35,134 bases of DNA from NCBI GenBank assembly GCA_964470035.1, contig CAYYBR010000010.1:1-35134 (forward strand). Reading direction: 5' to 3'. This document shows positions 7,202-15,923 of this stretch, piece by piece; position 1 is the stretch's first letter; each line of letters begins with the position of its first letter. The notes below the pieces were generated by a model that was given only the letters and a program-made list of their open reading frames with translations, searched no databases and was not told where the DNA came from. The stretch comes from JAJRXG01 sp964470035. Its GTDB lineage: Bacteria > Bacteroidota > Bacteroidia > Chitinophagales > Saprospiraceae. A program made the position numbers and the translations under genes.

Positions 7202-9973
7202 TCAATGCGCCTCTAACCAATTCTCCCCTATCCCTGCTTCTACCAAGATCGGCACTTGTAACCCTGCTATGGCAGAAGCCATCTTGCTTTCTACCAATTC
7301 TTTCATCTGTTCTAACTCAGGCTTATATACATCAAAGACTAGTTCATCGTGTACCTGAAGGATCATCTTGGATTGTAAGCCTTGCTTGACCATTTCTTTT
7401 TCTACATTGATCATGGCGATCTTGATCATATCTGCTGCCGTGCCTTGGATCGGTGTATTGATGGCCATGCGTTCAGCGTTTGATCTCGCTAGGCCATTGC
7501 GAGAGTTGATATCTCTAAGGGATCGCTTCCTTCCCACTAAGGTCATCACATATCCCTTTTCTCTGGCAAAGGCGACCGTCTCATCCATGTACTTCTTTAG
7601 TCCCTTATACTGTAGGAAGTAGTTCTCGATGAGCTCCTTGGCTTCCGTGCGAGGGATACCAAGCTGTCGTGAGAGATTAGTAGATCCGGCACCATAGATG
7701 ATGGAGAAGTTTACGGTCTTGGCATTACGTCTTTGATCTGCTGTCACATCATCAAGTGATACTCCATAGACACCTGCTGCTGTAGCTCTATGGATATCGT
7801 GGCCCGCTTGAAATGCCGACAACATCGCTTCATCCTTACTGATCTCTGCGATAAGTCTCAGCTCTACTTGAGAGTAATCCGCAGCCATCAATATATGCTC
7901 TCCATCTCTCGGGACGAATGCCTTACGGATCTCTCTACCTGCAGCATTTTTGATAGGTATATTCTGAAGATTAGGACTCTCTGAACTGAGTCTTCCAGTA
8001 GCTGCTCGAGCTTGATTAAACGAGCTATGCACCCTACCTGTCCTCGGGTTGATCATCTTTGGCAAGGCATCTACATAGGTAGACTTGAGCTTGCTATACA
8101 TCCGATAGTTCAGGATCTCTTGGATCACCTCATGTTGTGGAGAAAGTTCTGTGAGCTTCTCTACGTCCGTACTATACTGACCTGATGAGGTCTTGCGCCA
8201 TCGGTAAGGTATCTTTAGTTTATCAAAAAGAATATTGCCTACTTGTCGAGGTGATGAGATATTAAACTCCTCCCCTGCTTTCTCGTAGATCGTGTCTCTG
8301 ACTTGTAGGATTTCTTCATTAAGCTTGCCAGAGTAGTTATCTAGAAAGTCCTTGTCGACCTTCACCCCTTGATATTCCATCCTAGACAATACACCGACTA
8401 AAGGCATCTCTATCTCGTCAAATAATTTGTCGAGACCTTCTTCCTTCAACTTAGGCTCAAGATGATCCCTCAGCTGCATAGTGATATCCGCATCTTCTAC
8501 GGCGTAGTCACAAAGTTCTTCGATCTCCACAGATCGCATGGTCTTTTGCTTTGGCCCTCTCTTTCCGATGAGTTTTTCGATAGGTACCATCTGATAAGAC
8601 AAGTAGCTTTCAGAGAGATAATCCAGTTTGTGCCTGAGGTCCGGCTCTAAGAGATAGTGAGCCACCATCGTGTCAAAATACGGACCAGCTACCTCTATGT
8701 CATACCATCGAAGGATATTGATATCATACTTGAGGTTCTGACCCACCTTGATAATCTTATCATTTTCCAGTACCTCCTTAAAAACAGATAACTCCAACTT
8801 CGCCAGGTTCATATCTTCATCGACCGGAACATAATATCCCTTACCTTTTTCCCAGGAGATGGCCAGGCCGACTATGTCGACCTGTTGACTATCGAGACCG
8901 GTGGTCTCGGTATCAAAGCAGAAGAACTTCTGCTTGGCCATCGACGAAGCCAGTTTCTTGCGATCAGCTTCACTTGTAACCAGGACATAGTCATGATCAA
9001 CACTTGTGATATCCTGCTTTGCTACTCGGTATTCTTTTTCTTGTATCCCTTGAGGGGCAGCAGCAAATAATGAACCCTGTTCTGCGGGTTTCTGCTCATC
9101 AGCACCAAGGATCTTCCGTGCGATGCTCCTAAACTCAAGCTCTTCAAAAAGTTCTTTCAACTTTTCTTTATCGAAGTTTTCAATTTTGTAGGCTCCTGCA
9201 TCAAATTGTATAGGTACATCTAACTTAATGGTCGCCAATCGCTTCGACAATCTTCCCTGATCAGCAAAGGCCTCTACTTTTTCTTTCTGCTTTCCCTTGA
9301 GTTGGTCCGTGTTTTCTAATACGCCCTCAAGACTACCAAATAACTTGAGCAACTTCACAGCTGTCTTTGCTCCTACTCCAGGGATACCCGGGATATTATC
9401 GACACTATCACCTTGCATACCAAGTATATCTATCACTTGCAGCGGATCTTCGATATCCCACTTATCCTTTATTTCTTGTATTCCAAGGATGTCCACACCA
9501 GACCCTGATCGCGAAGGCTTGTACATGTATATATTATCCGATACAAGCTGAGCATAATCCTTATCAGGAGTTACCATATATACAGTAAATCCTTCTTTCT
9601 CTGCCTGCTTGGAGAGTGTCCCGATCACATCATCGGCCTCATATCCATCGAGACAGACGATCGGTATGTTGAAGGCTTCTACTATTTTCCGGACATATGG
9701 CAAGGCAATAACGATGTCCTCTGGAGTCGCATCTCGATTAGCTTTGTACTCAGGAAAATACTCGTGGCGAAAAGTAGGACCGTATGGATCTAGCGCTAAG
9801 GCCAGATGAGAGGGCTTTTGGTTAGTAATCAGATCCCACAGTGTATTGACAAATCCAGTGATGGCAGAGGTATTGATCCCCTTGCTATTAATCAGTGGTC
9901 GATTAATAAATGCATAATGCGCGCGATATACTAGCGCATGACCATCGAGTAGAAAAAGCTTCTTATCACTCAT
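7202..9973 (-). CDS. polA: DNA polymerase I
   Basis: This 923-residue protein has all three PolA domains. The 5'-nuclease part (about 1-290) shows FLLDGHALVYRAHYAF, YEADDVIGT, TPDKDYAQLV and GIPGVGAKTA. The 3'-5' proofreading part (about 345-510) keeps its acidic residues: FDTETTG, QNLKYD and YAVEDAD, so it should be active. The polymerase part (about 560-923) shows ATGRLSSESPNLQNIP, ADYSQVELR (motif A), RRNAKTVNFSIIYG (motif B) and QVHDELVFDV (motif C). It fills gaps and removes RNA primers in replication and repair. It is a single gene: a 112-base gap separates its end from the DUF2807 gene, and a 110-base divergent region separates its start from the methyltransferase gene. The length is normal for the family. 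Confidence 0.98.
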   Translation of the reverse strand: MSDKKLFLLDGHALVYRAHYAFINRPLINSKGINTSAITGFVNTLWDLITNQKPSHLALALDPYGPTFRHEYFPEYKANRDATPEDIVIALPYVRKIVEAFNIPIVCLDGYEADDVIGTLSKQAEKEGFTVYMVTPDKDYAQLVSDNIYMYKPSRSGSGVDILGIQEIKDKWDIEDPLQVIDILGMQGDSVDNIPGIPGVGAKTAVKLLKLFGSLEGVLENTDQLKGKQKEKVEAFADQGRLSKRLATIKLDVPIQFDAGAYKIENFDKEKLKELFEELEFRSIARKILGADEQKPAEQGSLFAAAPQGIQEKEYRVAKQDITSVDHDYVLVTSEADRKKLASSMAKQKFFCFDTETTGLDSQQVDIVGLAISWEKGKGYYVPVDEDMNLAKLELSVFKEVLENDKIIKVGQNLKYDINILRWYDIEVAGPYFDTMVAHYLLEPDLRHKLDYLSESYLSYQMVPIEKLIGKRGPKQKTMRSVEIEELCDYAVEDADITMQLRDHLEPKLKEEGLDKLFDEIEMPLVGVLSRMEYQGVKVDKDFLDNYSGKLNEEILQVRDTIYEKAGEEFNISSPRQVGNILFDKLKIPYRWRKTSSGQYSTDVEKLTELSPQHEVIQEILNYRMYSKLKSTYVDALPKMINPRTGRVHSSFNQARAATGRLSSESPNLQNIPIKNAAGREIRKAFVPRDGEHILMAADYSQVELRLIAEISKDEAMLSAFQAGHDIHRATAAGVYGVSLDDVTADQRRNAKTVNFSIIYGAGSTNLSRQLGIPRTEAKELIENYFLQYKGLKKYMDETVAFAREKGYVMTLVGRKRSLRDINSRNGLARSNAERMAINTPIQGTAADMIKIAMINVEKEMVKQGLQSKMILQVHDELVFDVYKPELEQMKELVESKMASAIAGLQVPILVEAGIGENWLEAH

Positions 9974-10083
9974 ACGTTTTCTTAACTCGTGGCAAGATAA
10001 TCAGTGTCGACTATGTCTGACGATTGTAGCAGGATATCTTCGGTTTGAATTAGATATTAGATATTTGTGCCATATATCGTCCT

Positions 10084-10908
10084 ATGAGTACTGAAAAAGT
10101 TACAATACAGCAGCGACGAGCTAATCGTGATATATATTATCAAGAACAGCACGTGACAACTGAGAAGTACGTCGCCCCATATATCAATCAATATCATCAC
10201 ATCACTCCTCAGAGTAGGATTCTAGAGATAGGATGTGGTGAAGGAGGTAACCTAAAATACTTCATAGATCAGGGATGCGAAGTCGTAGGCATCGACATAG
10301 CAGAAGGCAAAATCGCAAACGCAGAAAAGCTCTGTAGCAAGTTCTGTGATGACACTTCTAATCTCACCTTAATCTGTGAAGATATTTACGACACGGATGG
10401 TGAAAAACTCGGTCGCTTTGATGTGATCATGATGAGGGATGTCATCGAGCACATACCCGATCAAGAAAGGTTCTTGTCTTACCTAAAGACTTTTGTGAAG
10501 AAAGATGGTATCATATTCTTTGGTTTTCCTCCTTGGCAAATGCCCTTTGGTGGACACCAACAAGGATGTCAAAGTGTCCTTTCTAAGGTGCCCTACTTCC
10601 ACTTACTTCCTAATCCTCTTTACAAAGGTGTGCTCAAGATGTTCGGCGAACCCGATCGACGGATCAACAGCTTGATGCAGACGAAATCCACCGGGATCAG
10701 CATCGAGAGATTCAAGAAGTACAGCATAGATGCCGGTTGGAAGATCATAGATGAGTCTCCGTATCTGATCAACCCTAACTATGAAGCGAAGTTTCATCTG
10801 TCGCCACGTAAGCAGAACTCGATTATTAATAACCTGCCTTATATCCGCAACTTTCTAACCACATGCGCCTACTACATCATAGGACTTGAGTCTCACAATG
10901 ATAAGTAA
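10084..10908 (+). CDS. class I SAM-dependent methyltransferase
   Basis: This 274-residue protein has the Rossmann-type methyltransferase motifs: ILEIGCGEGGNL (motif I, about 46-57) binds S-adenosylmethionine, VVGIDIAEGKI (about 67-77) carries the acidic residue for the ribose, and DVIMMRDVIEHIPD (motif IV region) follows. The C-terminal half, with FGFPPWQMPFGGHQQG, resembles the SAM-binding proteins often found near glycan or lipid genes in Bacteroidota; the methyl acceptor cannot be read from the sequence. No membrane segment or signal peptide is seen, so it is cytoplasmic. It diverges from polA and is followed after 22 bases by the thioesterase gene, probably in the same transcript. A near-consensus -7 box (GATATTTG, 10060-10067) precedes it, but the upstream element is too close to call. 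Confidence 0.87.
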   Translation: MSTEKVTIQQRRANRDIYYQEQHVTTEKYVAPYINQYHHITPQSRILEIGCGEGGNLKYFIDQGCEVVGIDIAEGKIANAEKLCSKFCDDTSNLTLICEDIYDTDGEKLGRFDVIMMRDVIEHIPDQERFLSYLKTFVKKDGIIFFGFPPWQMPFGGHQQGCQSVLSKVPYFHLLPNPLYKGVLKMFGEPDRRINSLMQTKSTGISIERFKKYSIDAGWKIIDESPYLINPNYEAKFHLSPRKQNSIINNLPYIRNFLTTCAYYIIGLESHNDK

Positions 10909-10930
10909 GCACCTTTTATCACTTTCGTAA

Positions 10931-11392
10931 ATGATGGCAACAAAAGAACAATTACTAAACTCTATCCCAGAAATCTCTGCCGCCCCTATCAACATGGAGA
11001 TGCCCGTGCTATGGGGAGATATGGATAGCGCACAACATGTCAATAATCTCATCTACCTCAAGTGGTCAGAGACTTCGCGAATCAGATTATTTGAAGAGAT
11101 TGATAACATCAGATTCGATGGAAAAAACGGGGTTATCCTAGCATGGCAGGATATCAAATACATTTTTCCTATGACCTTCCCTGATAATGCCGTCATCACA
11201 GCAGCGATCACAGAAATTAGAGATGACAGGTTTTTCGTCGAAAGCAAGATATACTCAGTTAAGCACCAAAGGATAGCAGCAATCACAAAACAAAGCATCA
11301 TACCCTATGATTATGACCTACTTCAGAAGGCTCCACTCACGGATGTATGGAGAGAAAGACTGAAAGGTTTGATGGCTAAACCGCAAGTCTGA
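10931..11392 (+). CDS. hotdog-fold acyl-CoA thioesterase
   Basis: This 153-residue protein matches the 4-hydroxybenzoyl-CoA/YbgC-like thioesterase family. The mark is WGDMDSAQHVNNLIYLKWSE (about residues 28-47): a loop with an Asp, then His-Val-Asn-Asn at the start of the central hotdog helix. A strand pattern VILAWQDIKYIFPMTFPDNAVIT follows, typical of the fold. It probably cleaves a fatty or other acyl-CoA in the cytoplasm; substrate unknown. Two adjacent ATG codons (10931 and 10934) are both possible starts. It sits 22 bases after the methyltransferase gene. A 162-base region with a promoter box separates it from rsfS. Confidence 0.9.
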   Translation: MMATKEQLLNSIPEISAAPINMEMPVLWGDMDSAQHVNNLIYLKWSETSRIRLFEEIDNIRFDGKNGVILAWQDIKYIFPMTFPDNAVITAAITEIRDDRFFVESKIYSVKHQRIAAITKQSIIPYDYDLLQKAPLTDVWRERLKGLMAKPQV

Positions 11393-11469
11393 CACATTTA
11401 CGTAAGTGTTATCTAACCTACGAGAAGTTATGCGACTAATCTCTTCGAGCCTTGTGCGGCATTTATGTG

Positions 11470-11477
11470 TATTTTTG
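11470..11477 (+). promoter_or_regulatory. -7 promoter box upstream of rsfS
   Basis: TATTTTTG matches the TAnnTTTG consensus. A TTG at 11452-11454 could be part of the -33 element, though the spacing (about 15) is short. A transcript would start near 11484 and give a leader of about 30-70 bases, depending on the rsfS start codon. Confidence 0.4.
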
Positions 11478-11554
11478 TCTTGTATCTAATGTTATAGTAA
11501 ACAAAAAAATAAAAGATAGAAGCAACGCCCATCTCCACAAAAGCTACTGATGAA

Positions 11555-11896
11555 GTGCTTATAGATCTGATCATCGATAGCATACAGGATATCAAAGGAA
11601 AAAATATCATCCAACTCGACCTTCGTAAGTTAGATACTTCACCTGCTGATTATTTTATCATCTGTGAAGGAGAATCTTCTACTCAGGTACAGTCGATCGC
11701 TCAAAATGTAAGTAAAAGGGTAAAGCACGAGTTAGGTATATATCCAAGTCACACAGAGGGGGTAAAAGACTCGAGATGGGTGCTCGTGGATTATTTTGGA
11801 TTGGTTGTACACGTCTTTTATCCTGAGACAAGGGCGTACTATGATCTAGAAAATCTTTGGCATGATGCGCGTATCGTATCTTACGAGGACGTATAA
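11555..11896 (+). CDS. rsfS: ribosome silencing factor RsfS (YbeB/iojap family)
   Basis: This 113-residue protein is of normal RsfS size and shows the family core: KGKNIIQLDLRKL, SPADYFIICEGES, the STQVQSIAQNV helix, EGVKDSRWVLVDYF and VVHVFYPETRAYYDLE(N)LW. RsfS binds ribosomal protein uL14 and blocks joining of the subunits when nutrients run low. The only usual start codon is GTG at 11555, but the frame stays open upstream to a TAA at 11510 and reads as ordinary coding sequence. An A-rich tract typical of Bacteroidota initiation regions ends at ATA (11516), hinting at a non-standard start or a changed ATG. It is followed 59 bases later by ftsH, an order common in Bacteroidota. Confidence 0.93.
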   Translation: MLIDLIIDSIQDIKGKNIIQLDLRKLDTSPADYFIICEGESSTQVQSIAQNVSKRVKHELGIYPSHTEGVKDSRWVLVDYFGLVVHVFYPETRAYYDLENLWHDARIVSYEDV

Positions 11897-11898
11897 CG

Positions 11899-11906
11899 TA
11901 CATTTG
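11899..11906 (+). promoter_or_regulatory. -7 promoter box for ftsH
   Basis: TACATTTG is an exact TAnnTTTG match just after the rsfS stop codon and about 50 bases before the ftsH ATG. No convincing -33 element was found, so ftsH may have its own start as well as readthrough from rsfS. Confidence 0.42.
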
Positions 11907-11955
11907 CACAACCAACTAGAGGGCTATATCGTTTTCTAGATAGTTCAGGTAGAAT

Positions 11956-13986
11956 ATGGCTAAACAAAAAGACAACAAGAATAAGAAGCCAGATAAAAAA
12001 GGGAGCTTAAGCTCTTATTGGTTTTATGCGATACTTATCGTTGTGCTACTTGGCATGAACACTGTGATGAGTGTCATAAGTAAGCCTAAGACCATAGGCA
12101 TGCGTCAGTTCGAAGAAATTGCTAAAAACAAAGATTTTGAACAAGTCGAAGTCGTGAATAACGAGATCGTCAACATGTACATCAAAGAAGAGAGTCTCTC
12201 AAGCTATGATGATATTAAAACGAACAATAAGTTATCGACCTCGATGAGAACGCCACACTATACGATGCAGATAGGGTCGGTAGATCATTTTGCAGAAAGT
12301 ATAGACGAACTCAATGAGGAAGGAGCTGATATCGAGCTACTTTACAATAAAAAAGTCAACTGGGTATCGGGCATCTTGAGCTGGATTCTTCCTCTTGCAC
12401 TTTTTATAGGTCTTTGGTTATTTATCATCAGAAGAGTAAGTGGAGGGGCTGGAGGTCCTGGTGCACAGATATTTAATATCGGCAAGTCAAAGGCGACTCT
12501 CTTTGACAACAATGCCAATGTGCAAGTGACATTTGCTGATGTTGCAGGGCTAGATGAGGCGAAGGAAGAGGTCATGGAGATCGTAGACTTCCTTAAGAAC
12601 CCAAAGAAGTATACCTCTCTGGGAGGAAAGATCCCAAAGGGAGTAATCCTTGTTGGTCCTCCTGGTACTGGTAAGACACTATTGGCCAAGGCAGTTGCCG
12701 GTGAAGCTGGTGTACCATTCTTTTCTATATCTGGTTCGGACTTCGTAGAGATGTTTGTAGGTGTAGGAGCTTCTAGAGTGAGAGACCTCTTTAGACAGGC
12801 CCGTGAGAAAGCACCTTGTATCGTCTTTATAGATGAGATTGATGCTATAGGTAGAGCTAGAGGAAGAGGAGCCGTACAAGGTGGTAATGATGAAAGAGAA
12901 AACACCCTCAATCAACTCCTTGTAGAGATGGATGGCTTTAGCACAGATAAGGGTGTGATACTGATGGCTGCCACCAACCGTGCAGATGTGCTAGATAGTG
13001 CTTTGATGAGACCTGGAAGATTTGATCGGCAGATCGGTATCGATCGCCCAGATCTTAAAGAAAGAGAGGCCATCTTCAAGGTGCATCTCAAAAATATCAA
13101 GGTAACTAATGAACTACAGCCACAAGTCCTCGCTGAGATGACACCTGGCTTTGCAGGTGCTGATATAGCTAACGTCTGTAATGAGGCTGCCTTGGTAGCT
13201 GCTCGTCGAGATAAGAAAAGTGTGGAGATGGATGACTTTAACTATGCTCTAGATAGAGTCATAGGTGGGTTAGAAAAGAAAAACAAGTTCATATCGCCAC
13301 GCGAAAAAGAAATAATCGCTTACCACGAAGCAGGACATGCTATCTGCGGTTGGTTCTTAGAGCATGCATCGCCTTTAGTAAAGGTGACTATCGTGCCACG
13401 AGGTATAGGAACACTAGGATATGCCCAGTATCTACCTAAAGACGAGTATATAACTCGTACTGAACAGATGCTAGATCGTATCTGTATGACCTTTGGAGGT
13501 CGTGCAGCTGAAAAGATCATCTTTGACAAGATCTCCACAGGTGCTCAAAACGATCTTGACCAAGTAACTAAGATGGCCTACAGCATGGTTGCTGTATATG
13601 GTATGAATGATCGCGTAGGCAACGTCTCTTTCTATGGCATGTCTCAGGATCAGTTTAACAAGCCTTACTCTGATGATACAGCAACTTTGATAGATGACGA
13701 AGTAAGAAATCTAGTAGAGAGTCAATACGACCGAGCTCAAGAGTTACTTACTAAGCATATCAAAGAACTACATACCCTTGCTAAACAACTTTTAGAAAAA
13801 GAGGTCCTTGTTAAGTCGGACGTTGAAAGACTTATAGGTGCCAGACCATGGCCAGAGCAAGGTCCATTTACGGAGCCGGAAGGTACAGTTGAACCTCCAA
13901 TTGAAAATGGAGCTCATCCTCCACATGAAAATGGAACTGCACGAGATGCAGAGGATGCTACCACATTTGATGAGTTAAAGGAGTAG
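11956..13986 (+). CDS. ftsH: ATP-dependent zinc metalloprotease FtsH
   Basis: This 676-residue inner-membrane protease has a basic N-terminus, a membrane segment (about 21-41), a periplasmic domain, a second membrane segment (about 138-158), an AAA+ domain and a zinc peptidase domain. The AAA+ part shows VTFADVAGLDEAKEE, Walker A GPPGTGKT (234-241), Walker B IVFIDEIDAIG (289-299, Asp293/Glu294) and the arginine fingers in RPGRFDR. The zinc site is HEAGH (457-461), with the third ligand expected in the DLDQ segment near 533-536. FtsH degrades membrane and regulatory proteins using ATP. The C-terminal tail (about 625-676) is rich in Glu and Pro and has a short repeat (ENGAHPPHENG); this acidic extension lies beyond the conserved core. 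It follows rsfS in the same direction. Confidence 0.98.
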   Translation: MAKQKDNKNKKPDKKGSLSSYWFYAILIVVLLGMNTVMSVISKPKTIGMRQFEEIAKNKDFEQVEVVNNEIVNMYIKEESLSSYDDIKTNNKLSTSMRTPHYTMQIGSVDHFAESIDELNEEGADIELLYNKKVNWVSGILSWILPLALFIGLWLFIIRRVSGGAGGPGAQIFNIGKSKATLFDNNANVQVTFADVAGLDEAKEEVMEIVDFLKNPKKYTSLGGKIPKGVILVGPPGTGKTLLAKAVAGEAGVPFFSISGSDFVEMFVGVGASRVRDLFRQAREKAPCIVFIDEIDAIGRARGRGAVQGGNDERENTLNQLLVEMDGFSTDKGVILMAATNRADVLDSALMRPGRFDRQIGIDRPDLKEREAIFKVHLKNIKVTNELQPQVLAEMTPGFAGADIANVCNEAALVAARRDKKSVEMDDFNYALDRVIGGLEKKNKFISPREKEIIAYHEAGHAICGWFLEHASPLVKVTIVPRGIGTLGYAQYLPKDEYITRTEQMLDRICMTFGGRAAEKIIFDKISTGAQNDLDQVTKMAYSMVAVYGMNDRVGNVSFYGMSQDQFNKPYSDDTATLIDDEVRNLVESQYDRAQELLTKHIKELHTLAKQLLEKEVLVKSDVERLIGARPWPEQGPFTEPEGTVEPPIENGAHPPHENGTARDAEDATTFDELKE

Positions 13987-14171
13987 GTTTAGGGAGTATA
14001 CTTTTTAGTAGTCTACTTTCACTTTTCTCTTACCGTGCGTTAGACGTAGATCTTTTCTGATCAGTAAGTCATCTATACCTAGGTAGGATTAACCGCTTTT
14101 AGTAGATTATCAAAGGGTAATGGTCGATTGGGTTTATGCTTATTTCGACAATTTATTTTCTTGGTTGCTCA

Positions 14172-15725
14172 ATGAATTCGACTTCATCAAATAAGGTTTA
14201 CTGGACTCCGCTGCTCGCTCTTGCTTGTCTTAAACTTTTCATCCATTTTGCTTCAAGCTACTTCACAGAGTTTGGCCTTCAGCGTGATGAGTACTTATAC
14301 ATTAATGAAGCTGAACATCTGGCATGGGGCTATATGGAAGTACCTCCTATGATCTCTATCATTGGCTGGATAAGCAAAGGGATATTCGGATCTACGCTCT
14401 TCGCTGTAAAGTTTCCACCTGCGCTTATTGGAGCGTTGACAATCCTTCTACTTGGAGTATTAGTAAAAGAGCTTGGTGGAAAGAAGTGGGCTCAGATTAT
14501 TAGTGCTAGTGCTTTCTTATTGTCACCGGCATTTCTTGGCAGCAATGATCTCTTTCAGCCCGTAAGCTTTAATCAGTTCTTTTGGTTTCTGATTGCTTTG
14601 ATTGTCATCAAGATTATAAACAGATGGGATGAAGGTCATAGTCATATAAGACTTTGGATATTACTAGGTGTGGTAGCGGGCTTAGGGATATTGACTAAGT
14701 ACTCTATCATCTTCTTTTTTGCAGGTCTCTTTGGAGCATTGTTACTCACCAAGTATCGAGACCTCTTAAAGATCAAATATCCATACGTCGCTCTGGCCAT
14801 CACGTTAGTTTTCATAAGTCCTAACCTTTGGTGGCAATACAGTCATGACTTTCCTATCGTGCGACACATGGAAGATCTTAGGGCTACCCAATTAGTTAAT
14901 GTCACATGGCAGAGCTTCTTTGGCAGTCAGTTACAAGCTCATCTGTTTGCTGTTGTTGTCTGGCTGCCTGGATTAATTTTTGGCCTAAGACATGAGGATC
15001 ATAGATATAGGTTGTTATCCTTCACATTTATTCTCACCGTAGCGATACTCTTCTTTAGTAGTGGTAAAGGGTATTATACCTATGGCGCTTTTACCATGTT
15101 ATTTGCTTTGGGGGGTATACTATGGGAAAAGCAATTAAGAAATAGATCTTGGATTGTTCTTTTTGTATTGCTGCTTAATTTTCCGGCTTTACCCCTTGCT
15201 ATCCCTATTCTACCGGTCAAACATATGATTGACTATTCTGCATATGTCAAAGATAAAATAGGACTTAAAGAAGCTTTCCGCTGGGAAGATGGTGTCGTCA
15301 GAGAGCTTAGACAAGACTATGCCGATATGCTCGGTTGGGACGAACTACCTGAGAAAGTCGCAAAGGTCTATAACTCCCTCACCGAAGATGAAAAAGCGCA
15401 CTGCTTAATCTGGGGAGGCAGTTATGGTCATGCAGGTACTCTTAACTTCTACAGAAAAAAATACAATCTTCCAGAGTGCCACAGCTTTAATGCCAGTTAT
15501 GTAGCATGGGTGCCTGACGACCTCAATATTAAAGCGCAGATACAAGTAGAAGATTTTCCTTTAGAATCATCGCCCTTCTTTGAGCAAACTATACTCTTAG
15601 ATAGTATCGAGCATCCTTATGCACGTGATCCTGGTTACATCTATCTAAAGCGGTATCCAAACCAAGATCTCCGAGAAATATGGAAAGAGATAGTTCTAGA
15701 GGCAAGGGAAGAGGCTGGGTATTAA
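14172..15725 (+). CDS. GT39/ArnT-like membrane glycosyltransferase
   Basis: This is a multi-spanning membrane protein of about 517 residues from the PMT/ArnT (dolichyl- or undecaprenyl-phosphate sugar using) superfamily. The key mark is FGLQRDEYLYINEAEHLAWGYMEVPP near the N-terminus: the acidic DE pair in the first periplasmic loop is the catalytic motif in this group. About ten further hydrophobic segments follow, then a soluble C-terminal region (from about residue 360) expected in the periplasm. It probably transfers a sugar from a polyprenyl-phosphate carrier to lipid or protein; acceptor unknown. I chose ATG 14172 (MNSTSSNK) over ATG 14136, which would add a 12-residue hydrophobic stub before a normal start. 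Its last four bases overlap the end of a gene fragment on the other strand. Confidence 0.88.
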   Translation: MNSTSSNKVYWTPLLALACLKLFIHFASSYFTEFGLQRDEYLYINEAEHLAWGYMEVPPMISIIGWISKGIFGSTLFAVKFPPALIGALTILLLGVLVKELGGKKWAQIISASAFLLSPAFLGSNDLFQPVSFNQFFWFLIALIVIKIINRWDEGHSHIRLWILLGVVAGLGILTKYSIIFFFAGLFGALLLTKYRDLLKIKYPYVALAITLVFISPNLWWQYSHDFPIVRHMEDLRATQLVNVTWQSFFGSQLQAHLFAVVVWLPGLIFGLRHEDHRYRLLSFTFILTVAILFFSSGKGYYTYGAFTMLFALGGILWEKQLRNRSWIVLFVLLLNFPALPLAIPILPVKHMIDYSAYVKDKIGLKEAFRWEDGVVRELRQDYADMLGWDELPEKVAKVYNSLTEDEKAHCLIWGGSYGHAGTLNFYRKKYNLPECHSFNASYVAWVPDDLNIKAQIQVEDFPLESSPFFEQTILLDSIEHPYARDPGYIYLKRYPNQDLREIWKEIVLEAREEAGY

Positions 15726-15922
15726 TCCATGAATTGGAGCACACTATCATTAAAATTATAATTCTCTAGTTGGGTAATATCCCAGCTCTCGACTTGGTTG
15801 ATATTCATCCAATTAACAGAAGTGCTTGGGTCTTCGAATTCATCATTATAAAGTTGGATCTGACCATCGAGTGCACCTACATATATTAGAATCAAAAAAC
15901 ATAGTCTAATGGCTATCGTCAT
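15722..15922 (-). pseudogene. 5' fragment of a secreted protein gene
   Basis: This 66-residue reading frame starts with a good signal peptide (CFLILIYVGALDGQ) and continues with YNDEFEDPSTSVNWMNINQV, which resembles the first strands of a secreted concanavalin-like or DUF1349-like domain, normally over 150 residues long. It stops abruptly at QFMD just where the antisense end of the glycosyltransferase gene begins, so the rest of the domain seems to be missing. The start is one base beyond the FISUMP gene stop, so it is the last gene of that reverse operon. An intact small secreted protein is possible, but a cut-off gene is more likely. The family resemblance is from memory, not from a search. 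Confidence 0.5.
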
Positions 15923-15923
15923 T

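Noticed and set aside
12342..12911. 189-codon open frame antisense to ftsH
   Set aside because: It covers the strongly conserved AAA+ domain and has no recognisable motif.
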